DNA of 18,855 bases from Shewanella sp. (GCA_004195335.1 SDWK01000794.1:1-18855), one strand, 5' to 3'. Shown: positions 8,196 to 16,470, counted from the first letter of the stretch. Notes: a model not told the origin generated them from the sequence alone. Made by a program: numbers and translations.

Positions 8196-10278
8196 ATTAC
8201 AAACAAAGAGCAAGTTACCTAAACACTTTCCTTTCACGAAAAAGATAGGTTACAAGCTCACGGGGAGTTTCCTTGTGGCTATTCTTTTTGTGCTTGCAGT
8301 TGGCCTATTTTTCAACCTTAAAATGGTTAAAAGTAATTATTCACACCTGATGCATTCAGAGTTTCATGGCATTTTAGATGCTCATGAGTTTGCCATAAAA
8401 CAGTATGTCACCACGTCCGAGACCTGGTCCAAGCACTTGGCGGATGAAAATGGGCTTAAAGAGATATTGTCCAGCTCTCAATTATCTGTAACGGATGTGG
8501 GGCAGTTTTTTAATGAGCATGATGTTGTTTTCTTCGAGAGCACATTTGTTAACCTTCTCGATAGTAATGGAAAGGTGATCTATTGCTCTCATCAATGTGA
8601 TTATCTAGGAAACTCATTTTTAGGCATTGAACTTATCCGGCAGGTGAGAAGCGCATTAACAACTCAGAGTGCAATAGTCGGAGATAGCGACAAGTTTGCA
8701 TTTTATGCTGCCAGCCCGGTATTTCAAAAGGACTCGACGACCGAGAGTGTCGGCTTTGTCATTGTCGGTAAAATTATTGATGATAAGTATTTATCGAGTA
8801 TTCAACTGGGTGATGATGACATTGAGATTGTCGTCGTTCGGGACAGGGCGGTAATGGCATCGACAATAAAAATCGATGACGAACCGCTTATCGATATCCC
8901 TCTGCCTTATCTGGAATACTTGCAGTTACTGAAGAAAACAGATGAAATAATCGAGATACAGTTTTTAAAACAGAAGTTTTTTGCAACCGCCAAAGATCTT
9001 ATTCAAATGAGTGGGGGGATGCCGGGGTCTATTTTGCTGTTGAAGCCTCGTAAAGAGCTTGAAAGTATCGAGTCTGCACTGTTTTCTCAATATATGTATC
9101 TGACGCTCTTATCTGTGGTGATCATTATAGTATTAGGTACATTCATCACCAGACGTCTTCTCTCACCGGTGCTCAATTTAACGAAGGCCTCTATCGAGGT
9201 TGCCAGTGGAAAACAGGGGATAAGGGCCAAAATCCAGAGCAATGATGAGTTCGCGGTATTGGCCATAAATTTTAATGCCATGCTGGTAACCATAGAGGAG
9301 CAGCACAGCTTTATCCAAAAGCAAAATGAATCATTAGAGGAGCGGGTAGAGGAGCGAACCCAAGATCTACACCTTGTGATGAATGATTTGAAAAAGCTGA
9401 CCGTTGCCGTTGAGAAAAGCCCTGTTGGCATGGTCATCACAGACTCAATGGGAATCATAGAGTACGTCAACCCAATGTTTACAACGCTGTCGGGTTATTC
9501 TAAAGAACAAGCTGTTGGGCAAACTCCCAGGATATTACAGTCTGTACACACCAGTGAAGACAAGATTAAACAGCTCTGTCAGCAGGTCTCACAGGGACAT
9601 TCCTGGCGGGGAGAGTTTTATAATAAGACGAGTCACGGGCAGCTGCTGTGGCATCGTGTATTGATAACTCCCATTACCAATGAGTCTGGCCTGATATCTC
9701 ACTACTTAGGTTCGATAGAAGATATTACTGAGAAAAAAGAGAGCGAGGAGAAGCTAATTCAGCAAGCAACGTTCGATACCTTAACTAAGCTACCTAATCG
9801 CTTCTTAGGCGAATACCGTCTGAACCAAACACTCTCAGCCGCCCAAAGAGAGGGTACGAAAGGTGCCTTACTTTTTCTCGATTTAGATAACTTTAAAGAG
9901 GTGAACGACACTCTGGGACATCATGCCGGGGACGAGCTTTTGAAAACAGTGGCCGCCTTGATGAGTAATGTGGTCAGAAAAGAGGATACCGTTGCTCGCC
10001 TCGGCGGCGATGAGTTTCTGGTGATATTAAATCATATTCAAAAACGTGAGGATGCTGAGTCTGTTGCGAATAAAATTATCACCCTGATCGCACAAAAGCC
10101 TCTGATTGAAAATTGTTCCATAAAGGTGTCAGCCAGTATTGGTATTGCCGTGTTCCCAGATGACGCGACTAAGGCTAAAAAGTTGATGCAAAAAGCGGAT
10201 ACGGCCATGTATGTGGCCAAGAAACAGGGAAAAAATCGTTTCAGTTTTTTTAATAGTGAAGATGAGTCAATCGTTTAA
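8188..10278 (+). CDS. Membrane sensor diguanylate cyclase (Cache-like, HAMP, PAS, GGDEF)
   Basis: Makes c-di-GMP from two GTP under control of a periplasmic sensor. In the 696-residue form: membrane span 21-44; periplasmic sensor about 45-300, probably of Cache type, with an unusual CSHQC; second span about 302-321; HAMP about 322-375; coiled coil to about 405; PAS 408-518 ending in the PAC-like GSIEDITEKK; GGDEF domain 525-690. The active site is intact: GGDEF at 606-610, LDLDNFKEVND upstream, and an RxxD inhibitory site (R597-D600). No EAL domain is present. The ATG at 8188 overlaps the cytochrome stop by 8 nt, suggesting translational coupling. An in-frame ATG at 8161 with AGG 6 nt upstream is a real alternative and would add nine residues. 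The neighbours suggest the signal may be redox or electron-flow related, which is inference. Confidence 0.9.
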   Translation: MNRLQTKSKLPKHFPFTKKIGYKLTGSFLVAILFVLAVGLFFNLKMVKSNYSHLMHSEFHGILDAHEFAIKQYVTTSETWSKHLADENGLKEILSSSQLSVTDVGQFFNEHDVVFFESTFVNLLDSNGKVIYCSHQCDYLGNSFLGIELIRQVRSALTTQSAIVGDSDKFAFYAASPVFQKDSTTESVGFVIVGKIIDDKYLSSIQLGDDDIEIVVVRDRAVMASTIKIDDEPLIDIPLPYLEYLQLLKKTDEIIEIQFLKQKFFATAKDLIQMSGGMPGSILLLKPRKELESIESALFSQYMYLTLLSVVIIIVLGTFITRRLLSPVLNLTKASIEVASGKQGIRAKIQSNDEFAVLAINFNAMLVTIEEQHSFIQKQNESLEERVEERTQDLHLVMNDLKKLTVAVEKSPVGMVITDSMGIIEYVNPMFTTLSGYSKEQAVGQTPRILQSVHTSEDKIKQLCQQVSQGHSWRGEFYNKTSHGQLLWHRVLITPITNESGLISHYLGSIEDITEKKESEEKLIQQATFDTLTKLPNRFLGEYRLNQTLSAAQREGTKGALLFLDLDNFKEVNDTLGHHAGDELLKTVAALMSNVVRKEDTVARLGGDEFLVILNHIQKREDAESVANKIITLIAQKPLIENCSIKVSASIGIAVFPDDATKAKKLMQKADTAMYVAKKQGKNRFSFFNSEDESIV

Positions 10279-11162
10279 TGAAAAGCATAAAAAATGTACC
10301 TAATGTTGAATTTCGAGCGCCTAACATTCAAAAGTCTGGAGTAGAAGTTTTAGATCTCGAGACTTTTTATAATAAACTTTCTCAATGTAAGTTCGATCCT
10401 TCAAAACCTCATCGAATTAACTATTTTTGCTTCATCTATATAACCGAAGGTGAAGGCGGCCATTTTATTGACTTTGAGTACCATACCTTTCAGAAGGGAA
10501 GTTTTATATTCGTCAATAAAAATCAAGTGCATGCGTTTGATTTAGACAGCCGTCCTCAGGGAAAGATGATCAATGTGACCGAAGCGTTTTTCGACTCGAT
10601 TCTGACCAATATTCGTCTCCCCCTCTTTACGCCGACCCATCTGATGAGTTCGTATCAGCCATTGTTCACCTTGAGTCAATCATTGACGGAGACTTGCGAT
10701 GCCTTGTTGTTGGAGATCAATAAGGCTCAAATCGAGGCTAACGGCGACCCCCTACTGATACAGCTTCTTTTCTCATCACTGCTGGTAGCCTTATCTCGCG
10801 AGCGGAAAAGCAATACGGAACACTTAAGTGAGACGCAGACGATGCGCTTCAATCAATTCCTGTTATCGATTGAGAAGAAGTTCACCCAGACAAGAGATGC
10901 CTCGGCCTATGCCGAAATGGTACATATCTCCTATAAGTCCTTGAACCAACTTTGCAAGCTGGCTTGTGATCAAACCGCTAAACAGCTGATCGATGCCCAC
11001 ACCATATTGGAGATCAAGAGAAGGCTCATCATAGATAACTCTCAGGTACAGGAGATCGCCTATGAGCTCGGCTTCGATGATGTGACTTACTTCGTTAAGT
11101 TTTTTAAGAGACACACCCTACTCACCCCCTCTCAGTTTAAAGAGTATTCCAAAGCAAAATAA
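10278..11162 (+). CDS. AraC-family transcriptional regulator
   Basis: A 294-residue cytoplasmic DNA-binding regulator. The N-terminal half is an AraC-type cupin arm (about 43-90: INYFCFIYITEGEGGHFIDF, then KGSFIFVNKNQVHAF). The C-terminal domain (about 195-291) has two helix-turn-helix units, near 207-228 and 256-277 (QEIAYELGFDDVTYFVKFFKR), and ends with the family-typical TPSQFKEY. The ATG shares one base with the cyclase stop (TAATG) and there is no good ribosome site, so it is probably made by translational coupling. As the last gene of the operon it may regulate its own operon, the octaheme lipoprotein downstream, or both. The ligand of the cupin domain is unknown. After the stop the same frame stays open for another 55 codons. 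Confidence 0.9.
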   Translation: MKSIKNVPNVEFRAPNIQKSGVEVLDLETFYNKLSQCKFDPSKPHRINYFCFIYITEGEGGHFIDFEYHTFQKGSFIFVNKNQVHAFDLDSRPQGKMINVTEAFFDSILTNIRLPLFTPTHLMSSYQPLFTLSQSLTETCDALLLEINKAQIEANGDPLLIQLLFSSLLVALSRERKSNTEHLSETQTMRFNQFLLSIEKKFTQTRDASAYAEMVHISYKSLNQLCKLACDQTAKQLIDAHTILEIKRRLIIDNSQVQEIAYELGFDDVTYFVKFFKRHTLLTPSQFKEYSKAK

Positions 11163-11710
11163 CTCCGTTCTGGCTCCGTCTGGGATGCAACCTTTTATGA
11201 GGGTGTGACCGGATTGAGTGAGCCATTTCACAACGTCAACCTCCCTGAACCCAATGGGAACTGCCCCGATACCTATCTGAGTTCACAAAATGGTTGCCAG
11301 GTTCGAAAAACACCATTTTTAAGCCGATAAGTCCATGCCGGATACTTAACCTTTCTACTACTTTGAGGGTATTAAAGTATGTGTTGATGAAGAGTTAAAT
11401 ATTTTTTGTTGCAGACAAAGAAACACCGAAACATGACAGTATCTTGGATATCGTCGGTGAGTGCATTTTTTACTGCATTGGCGGTTTTAATCTTGTCTGC
11501 GAACAGAGTGGTTAATTTTTCAATCATAAATCATATTTTAATTATTTACATATAACTTGGAGCTAACCACTTGCTTTATCAGTTATATATTTCACCGATG
11601 AATAAGTTCTGCTCTGAAAAACGATGTGTGTTTTTCAAAGATGGAACTAACGGTTCTACAATAAAAATAACATCCAATATATCGAGTAATAAATATATTA
11701 AGGGCATGTC
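11163..11710. other. 548-bp region without a convincing gene
   Basis: Two parts differ in character. 11163-11330 has GC near that of the coding regions and is open in the AraC frame for 55 codons after its stop, with no start codon, so it may be a gene remnant or dispersed repeat. 11400-11710 is strongly AT-rich and should contain the promoter of the octaheme lipoprotein; it holds an 8-bp inverted repeat at 11615-11637. Two tiny open frames (11433-11555, 40 codons, hydrophobic; 11598-11714, 38 codons) lack clear ribosome sites. Confidence 0.45.
11615..11637. repeat. Inverted repeat upstream of the octaheme lipoprotein gene
   Basis: Perfect arms TGAAAAAC and GTTTTTCA surround a 7-nt spacer, about 75 nt before the lipoprotein ATG. 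The position suits a regulator-binding site or a 5' UTR hairpin. The AraC protein encoded just upstream is one possible binder, although AraC sites are more often direct repeats. Confidence 0.5.
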
Positions 11711-13321
11711 ATGATGAACATTACAGATATACGCATTCCATATAAGAAGTTAATCCTTGCCGGTATGATCTCACTTCTGGTGGCTTGTGGTAGCGATAAC
11801 GACGATCCGCTTCCACCACCAGAAGAAAATAATCCGCCGGTTGCTAATCCAAGCAGTGCTGAAACCACTATAGGTACCAGTATTCTGATCGACGCCTTGG
11901 CCAACGATACCGATGCCGATGGTGACCCATTGACTATCGAAACCGTGACCGTGACATCAGGCGCAGGAACGGCATTGATTCAAGATAATAAAATCTTGTT
12001 CGTGGCAGATGAAGTCGGTGCCACAATAATCAATTACACCATCTCAGATGGTAAGGGTGGCGAGGCTGAGTCGATAGTCACTGTTGTGGTGTTATCAGAT
12101 GAAGTGGTCCTGGCCTATGTCGGTTCCAATACCTGTATCTCTTGTCATACGGATAAGAAAACCTTTTTCGAGACCGGCCATAACTTCAAGCTGACTAAGG
12201 TTAATGGAGAGAAACCTGTCTACCCATTTTCCTCTATTCCTAATGGGATCCTGGAATTTTTCGATGTAAACAACACGCTGGGTAACCCTTCCAGCTGGGC
12301 CGATATCAGTTACGTTATCGGTGGTTACAAAAGCAGTACCATGTTCATCGACCAGAATGGCTACATCATGACCGGGAATGCGGTTGGTACATTCCCTGTT
12401 CCAGAGGGAACTGAAGCGAATGCCCACATGGTATGGCCTTTTCACCCGGATGATGCACCGGATGCAAATGGCTATGATTACTGCGGCCGATGCCATACAA
12501 CAGGTTGGCAAGATTACACCGAAGGAGCTGGTGATAATCGAAACCTAAACAGACAGGATGATATGCCGGGAATGGGCGGCACGTTCGCTATGACCGGGGT
12601 TCAGTGTGAAAGTTGTCATGGCGGCGGTAGTGAACACGTTAAGGGCCCGTCAAAACATAATATTGTTAAGCTAGCAGAAGCACGTGTTACCGGAGATTAC
12701 ACTTCAGAGGATATGGGATATGCTAAGGCGGCTACCTGTCAGGAGTGTCATACCACCGATGATGCCGTCAGACGCTACCCGGACTATCAGTCTCCCTTTG
12801 AGCAGGAATTTGGTGGCGTAACCCTGAATGCACGCTTGTTGCGGACCTCCGGCTTTGGCCCCGAAGGGCGCCGAGATGGCCGTGGTGGCAGACATGCTGC
12901 GACAACCTTGATAGGAACCGATCCGGATACTGGCGAGGCTATGGGTAAGAAGAAGGACTTCACCTGCTCAACTTGTCATAACCCTCACCGCTCTGAACTC
13001 AATCAGGATAAACCTGGTCATGAAGACGCGATGGTAAGACAGTGTACCGATTGTCATACCAAGGAATTTGCCGACGTCCCAGGTAGCGACATCGCTGCTG
13101 CCGCTCACGAGTTCATCGCCAAGTGCACCGATTGCCACATGCCAAGTTCATCTCACCTGCTCAAGATCGATCTCGAGGGGGCAAAGGAGGACCCAAGACA
13201 CTTCTCTGCCGACGGCATGTACATGAAGCCGTGGCTTCGTGCCTACGACAGCTGTTCAGGCTGTCATGCGGATGACTATGACGCGCGTGCCTCGAAGATA
13301 GGACAAATTCATAAGTATTAG
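11711..13321 (+). CDS. Octaheme c-type cytochrome lipoprotein with Ig/cadherin-like domain
   Basis: A 536-residue lipoprotein. The signal ends in a lipobox (LLVAC) with C26 as the lipidated residue; G27 follows, not Asp, so sorting to the outer membrane is expected. A Pro-rich linker (33-44) leads to a bacterial Ig/cadherin-like domain (about 43-128, with NDTDADGDPLTI and YTISDGKGG). The heme region has eight CxxCH motifs beginning at C142, C258, C299, C343, C419, C445, C472 and C515. The CGRCHTTGW and CESCHGGGSEHV blocks parallel the ten-motif cytochrome upstream, so the two are distant relatives. AGGG lies 6-7 nt before the ATG at 11711; the ATG at 11714 is equally possible. The layout suits an outer-membrane or cell-surface electron-transfer protein. 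The acceptor, such as metals or humics, is not predictable from sequence. Confidence 0.9.
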   Translation: MMNITDIRIPYKKLILAGMISLLVACGSDNDDPLPPPEENNPPVANPSSAETTIGTSILIDALANDTDADGDPLTIETVTVTSGAGTALIQDNKILFVADEVGATIINYTISDGKGGEAESIVTVVVLSDEVVLAYVGSNTCISCHTDKKTFFETGHNFKLTKVNGEKPVYPFSSIPNGILEFFDVNNTLGNPSSWADISYVIGGYKSSTMFIDQNGYIMTGNAVGTFPVPEGTEANAHMVWPFHPDDAPDANGYDYCGRCHTTGWQDYTEGAGDNRNLNRQDDMPGMGGTFAMTGVQCESCHGGGSEHVKGPSKHNIVKLAEARVTGDYTSEDMGYAKAATCQECHTTDDAVRRYPDYQSPFEQEFGGVTLNARLLRTSGFGPEGRRDGRGGRHAATTLIGTDPDTGEAMGKKKDFTCSTCHNPHRSELNQDKPGHEDAMVRQCTDCHTKEFADVPGSDIAAAAHEFIAKCTDCHMPSSSHLLKIDLEGAKEDPRHFSADGMYMKPWLRAYDSCSGCHADDYDARASKIGQIHKY

Positions 13322-13365
13322 TTTTTGTTTTCCTGCAATTTCCTGAGGCAAATCCTCAGAATCAC

Positions 13366-13400
13366 TGAGGTAAGTCCCTTGAGGTAAGTGCCTTGAGGTA
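13366..13400. repeat. 14-bp tandem repeat, about 2.5 copies
   Basis: TGAGGTAAGTCCCT (13366-13379), TGAGGTAAGTGCCT (13380-13393) and a third unit beginning TGAGGTA (13394) follow each other. They lie just before the terminator of the octaheme gene. This looks like simple local duplication; no function is apparent. Confidence 0.8.
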
Positions 13401-13412
13401 TTAGTCCAGAGC

Positions 13413-13446
13413 AATGCCAGTCAATTATATTGACTGGCATTTTTTT
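13413..13446 (+). terminator. Strong intrinsic terminator after the octaheme cytochrome gene
   Basis: A perfect 13-bp stem (AATGCCAGTCAAT with ATTGACTGGCATT) closes a 3-nt TAT loop and is followed by a run of six T. It ends the lipoprotein transcript and separates it from the amidohydrolase gene. Confidence 0.92.
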
Positions 13447-13561
13447 GTACTCCTTCACGATGTCGTTTTTTCGATCGACTAAGGTCTAATCCCAACTTAC
13501 CGTTTAGCTAGCCAAGATAGAAGTTCAGAGAGTCATTAAGTTGGTGTGGTTTAACCCCAAT

Positions 13562-13589
13562 TTGCGTAAATCTTAACCCGTGATAATAT
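13562..13589 (+). promoter_or_regulatory. Possible sigma-70 promoter of the amidohydrolase gene
   Basis: TTGCGT at 13562-13567 and TAATAT at 13584-13589 are separated by 16 nt, about 40 nt before the ATG. The strong terminator upstream makes a promoter in this spacer necessary. The exact placement is a pattern match. Confidence 0.35.
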
Positions 13590-13630
13590 CAAACAGACAT
13601 ATACGGAAGCAGATTAACTAAGAGAATCAG

Positions 13631-15277
13631 ATGAAAAAAATAATAAAATCACTTCTCGCCAGCAGTATTATTCTGAGCTTCAGTACGTTCGCTCAAACAA
13701 GTTTAATCAGCAATATCAAAGGCTACAGCATCAATGATGGTAAGTTGACTCAGTTTAAGGCGATTTCTTTTAAAGGAGATAGAGTCGATAGGCTTTTCGG
13801 CCAAGGTGAACCCTTACCCAATGATGCGGATATTACGCTTATCGATGGTCAGGGACAAACCATGTTGCCGGGACTGATAGATGCTCATGGACATGTATTA
13901 GGCTACGGACTTAGTCTGATGCGAGTACAACTCAGGGGGGCTAAATCTGAGCAAGATGCGGTGGCGCAGGTGCAGTTATTTCGCGCCGAAAACTCCGAAC
14001 TGAACTGGATCCAGGGGCGAGGCTGGAACCAGGTACTCTGGTCTAAAAAGTCATTTCCCACAGCAGCGACTCTGGACAAATACTTTCCCGATACGCCGGT
14101 TTGGCTAAGGCGTATCGATGGTCATGCAGGCTGGGCAAACACCGCAGCTATGAAGTTGGCCAATATCGGCGTTGAAACTCAGTCTCCAAAAGGGGGAGAG
14201 ATCGTCCGTGATGCAAAGGGTTTTCCTACCGGGGTGTTTATCGATAACGCCATGGAGCTTATCACTGAAAATATTCCCTCTCTGACACCCTCTGAACAAA
14301 AGAGTGTGTTGCTTACCTCGATGAAGGCACTGGCAAAGCTTGGACTCACCAGCGTTCATGATGCAGGGGTTGGAAGTATGACTCTGGAGGTGTATAAGTC
14401 GTTAGCCGAGGCAGAACAGATGCCGATACGTGTCTATGCCATGGTCTCGGCCGCAGATGAGCAGTTTGAGAACTTGATGGAGAAGGGGTCTTATCAGGAT
14501 GCCAGGCAAAAGTTAGTGATCAGCAGCGTGAAAATATCTGCCGATGGCGCCTTGGGCAGCCGCGGGGCGGCGCTCATCGAAGATTACAGCGATCTTCCCG
14601 GTCACAAAGGCTTACTGCTGTACTCAGATGCTAAGCTGACAGATACCATTAAGATGGCGATGGAGGCGGGGTTTCAGGTTAATACTCATGCCATCGGCGA
14701 TAATGCCAATAAACTCGTGTTAGATAATTATGAACGCCTGATTAAACAGACCGGAACTCGGGATTTAAGACACAGAGTCGAGCATGCTCAAGTATTAAGA
14801 CTCGATGATATCCCAAGGTTTGCCAAGCTTAACGTCATCGCCTCCATGCAAGCGACCCATGCCACCAGTGATAAAAATATGGCCGAAGACCGGCTCGGTA
14901 GTGAGCGTATTAAAGGCGCTTATGCCTGGCGAAAGTTGCTCGATTCCGGTGCGATTATCGCCGCTGGTTCCGATTTTCCGATTGAGTCGGCTAACCCCTT
15001 CTTTGGTCTTCACGCCTCCGCGACAAGGCAAGATCAGCAAAATTTGCCTGAAGGGGGCTGGTATAACAAAGAGAAGATGACGCTCACCGAAGCACTGAAT
15101 AGTTTTACCCATGATGCCGCGTTCGCAGCCCATCAAGAAAGTCTGATTGGGCAACTCAAACCCGGTATGAAGGCTGACTTTATCTTAATCGATAGCGATA
15201 TCTTTAACATTGAACCTAAACATTTGTGGCAGACAAAGGTCAATCAAACCTGGATCGATGGAAAGAGAGTTTACTGA
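13631..15277 (+). CDS. Exported amidohydrolase, YtcJ-like (amidohydrolase 3) family
   Basis: A 548-residue metal-dependent hydrolase of the COG1574/YtcJ group, which includes N-substituted formamide deformylase. A signal peptide (about 1-21, basic MKKIIK then a hydrophobic core ending STFAQ) sends it to the periplasm. Metal-site motifs in order: HGH at 86-88 in DAHGHVLGYG; VHDAG at 242-246; K301 in KISADGALGSRG, the lysine position that is often carbamylated; H353 in NTHAIGDNAN; H384 in RVEHAQ; and D448 in GSDFPIES. All expected ligands are present, so it should be active. The substrate is probably an amide, formamide or cyclic imide, but this cannot be fixed from sequence. GAGA precedes the ATG. 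It stands alone between a terminator and a spacer rich in inverted repeats. Confidence 0.88.
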   Translation: MKKIIKSLLASSIILSFSTFAQTSLISNIKGYSINDGKLTQFKAISFKGDRVDRLFGQGEPLPNDADITLIDGQGQTMLPGLIDAHGHVLGYGLSLMRVQLRGAKSEQDAVAQVQLFRAENSELNWIQGRGWNQVLWSKKSFPTAATLDKYFPDTPVWLRRIDGHAGWANTAAMKLANIGVETQSPKGGEIVRDAKGFPTGVFIDNAMELITENIPSLTPSEQKSVLLTSMKALAKLGLTSVHDAGVGSMTLEVYKSLAEAEQMPIRVYAMVSAADEQFENLMEKGSYQDARQKLVISSVKISADGALGSRGAALIEDYSDLPGHKGLLLYSDAKLTDTIKMAMEAGFQVNTHAIGDNANKLVLDNYERLIKQTGTRDLRHRVEHAQVLRLDDIPRFAKLNVIASMQATHATSDKNMAEDRLGSERIKGAYAWRKLLDSGAIIAAGSDFPIESANPFFGLHASATRQDQQNLPEGGWYNKEKMTLTEALNSFTHDAAFAAHQESLIGQLKPGMKADFILIDSDIFNIEPKHLWQTKVNQTWIDGKRVY

Positions 15278-15320
15278 ACGGGGAGCCACTTATTGGGCAA
15301 ATAGCCAAGGGTCTAATAGT

Positions 15321-15389
15321 CTTCAACTCTGTTTCAGAACATAATACTAACGAAGAGTTTGAACTCTTAATTTGTTCAAAGAGTTGAAG
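15321..15389. repeat. Nested inverted repeats after the amidohydrolase gene
   Basis: An outer pair of perfect 10-bp arms, CTTCAACTCT (15321-15330) and AGAGTTGAAG (15380-15389), encloses an inner hairpin AAGAGT/ACTCTT (15353-15368). The motif GAGTT/AACTC recurs four times. TCTATTTT follows the last arm. It could be a terminator for the amidohydrolase gene, a small-RNA-like structure or a multi-site operator for the PilJ-MCP operon. The rest of 15278-15573 is AT-rich, with no gene and no promoter I could place with confidence. Confidence 0.55.
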
Positions 15390-15573
15390 GTCTATTTTGC
15401 TAAATGGCCTCAAAAAACTGTAAAGAAAACTTAACGATTTGTTGAAGACGTTTATATCTTAAGTGATTGGAATATCAGCTTAACTTTGTAAGGATAGTGA
15501 GAGCTATTGCCTTATTCTTGGACTATAGTTTTATTTAGCTAAACATTTGGCTTTAATAGAAAGGATCTCGAAA

Positions 15574-16470
15574 ATGAAACTCTATAACCTGTTTATCAGC
15601 TCGTGCGTTTTATGTGGTTTGATGCTTGGCTTTACCTTTTCAGCTTTCGCTGAACCCACCTCCGCCGAATATGGTGTGATCTTAAATCTCTCCGGCAAGC
15701 AACGTATGTTGTCTCAGAAGATGTCCAAAGAGGTGACGCTGATAGGGCTTAGTGTCGACGCCGAAAAAAACCTTTCCAACTTATCTGCCACTTCATCGTT
15801 ATTTGATAAGACACTTAAAGGTCTGAAAGAGGGGGATGCCTCTCTTGGACTGCCGCCCACCGAGAGTAAACGTATCGTACGCCAGCTCGATAAAGTCTCA
15901 GGTATTTGGGCCGAGTTCTACCCTGTCATTCAATCTGTCATCAGCTCCAAGGGCGTGTCGGATGAGCAGCTATCCATGATTGCCAGTCAGAATTTACCCT
16001 TGTTGAAACAGATGAATAAAGCGGTAGGTTTATATGAAAAGGAGGCTAAGAAGAGTGGGCTAAAAGCGGCACCTGGACTCGCTGCGACGCTTAACCTTTC
16101 GGGTAAACAGAGAATGTTGACTCAGAAGATGAGCAAAGAGTTTTTCCTGATAGCCCTAGGTCACGACATTGAGCAAAACAAATTGAACTTACTGGAAACC
16201 TACTCCTTGTTTGACCGAACGCTTAAAGGGTTAAAAGATGGTGACGAGGTACTGGGCTTACCTGGTACAAAACCTCAGCACATTCGCGAACAACTGGATG
16301 TGGTTGACGGCTTATGGGTGAAGTTTAAGCCTTTGGTTGAACAGGGGGCCGATTATAAAACGACAGCAATATCCCCGGCGCAAGTTGACGCCGTTGCCCA
16401 GTCTAATCTCCCACTGCTCAAGCAAATGAATGCCGCAGTAAAGCTATATGAGAAAGAGGCAGCAAAATAG
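15574..16470 (+). CDS. Secreted tandem PilJ-domain ligand-binding protein
   Basis: A 298-residue periplasmic protein built from two copies of the PilJ N-terminal sensor domain (type IV pili methyl-accepting chemotaxis transducer N-terminal). A signal peptide (1-26, cleavage after AFA) is followed by mature soluble protein with no further membrane segment. The copies are about 136 residues apart: N38-LSGKQRML and N174-LSGKQRML, LFDxTLKGLKxGDxxLGLP at 76 and 212, QLDxVxGxW at 104 and 240, and NLPLLKQMNxAVxLYEKEA at 140 and 278. PilJ domains usually sit inside receptors and in known cases bind nitrate, so a solo secreted pair is unusual. The ATG with AAGGA 8 nt upstream is preferred over a TTG 27 nt earlier. 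The chemoreceptor gene follows after 28 nt, so the protein probably serves as its ligand-binding partner (inference). Confidence 0.85.
   Translation: MKLYNLFISSCVLCGLMLGFTFSAFAEPTSAEYGVILNLSGKQRMLSQKMSKEVTLIGLSVDAEKNLSNLSATSSLFDKTLKGLKEGDASLGLPPTESKRIVRQLDKVSGIWAEFYPVIQSVISSKGVSDEQLSMIASQNLPLLKQMNKAVGLYEKEAKKSGLKAAPGLAATLNLSGKQRMLTQKMSKEFFLIALGHDIEQNKLNLLETYSLFDRTLKGLKDGDEVLGLPGTKPQHIREQLDVVDGLWVKFKPLVEQGADYKTTAISPAQVDAVAQSNLPLLKQMNAAVKLYEKEAAK

Larger units (their letters stand above)
13322..13630. other. 309-bp spacer with tandem repeats, terminator and upstream region of the amidohydrolase gene
   Basis: The spacer contains a small hairpin (CTGAGG/CCTCAG near 13343-13359), a three-copy 14-bp tandem repeat, a strong terminator and a possible promoter, described separately. 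No gene is visible on either strand. Confidence 0.6.

Noticed and set aside
11163..11710. Insertion-sequence remnant in the long spacer
   Set aside because: No terminal inverted repeats, target duplication or recognisable transposase motif could be identified by eye.
11598..11714. 38-codon frame whose TGA overlaps the octaheme ATG
   Set aside because: No Shine-Dalgarno sequence, AT-rich composition and Asn/Lys/Ile-heavy translation fit chance in low-GC spacer.
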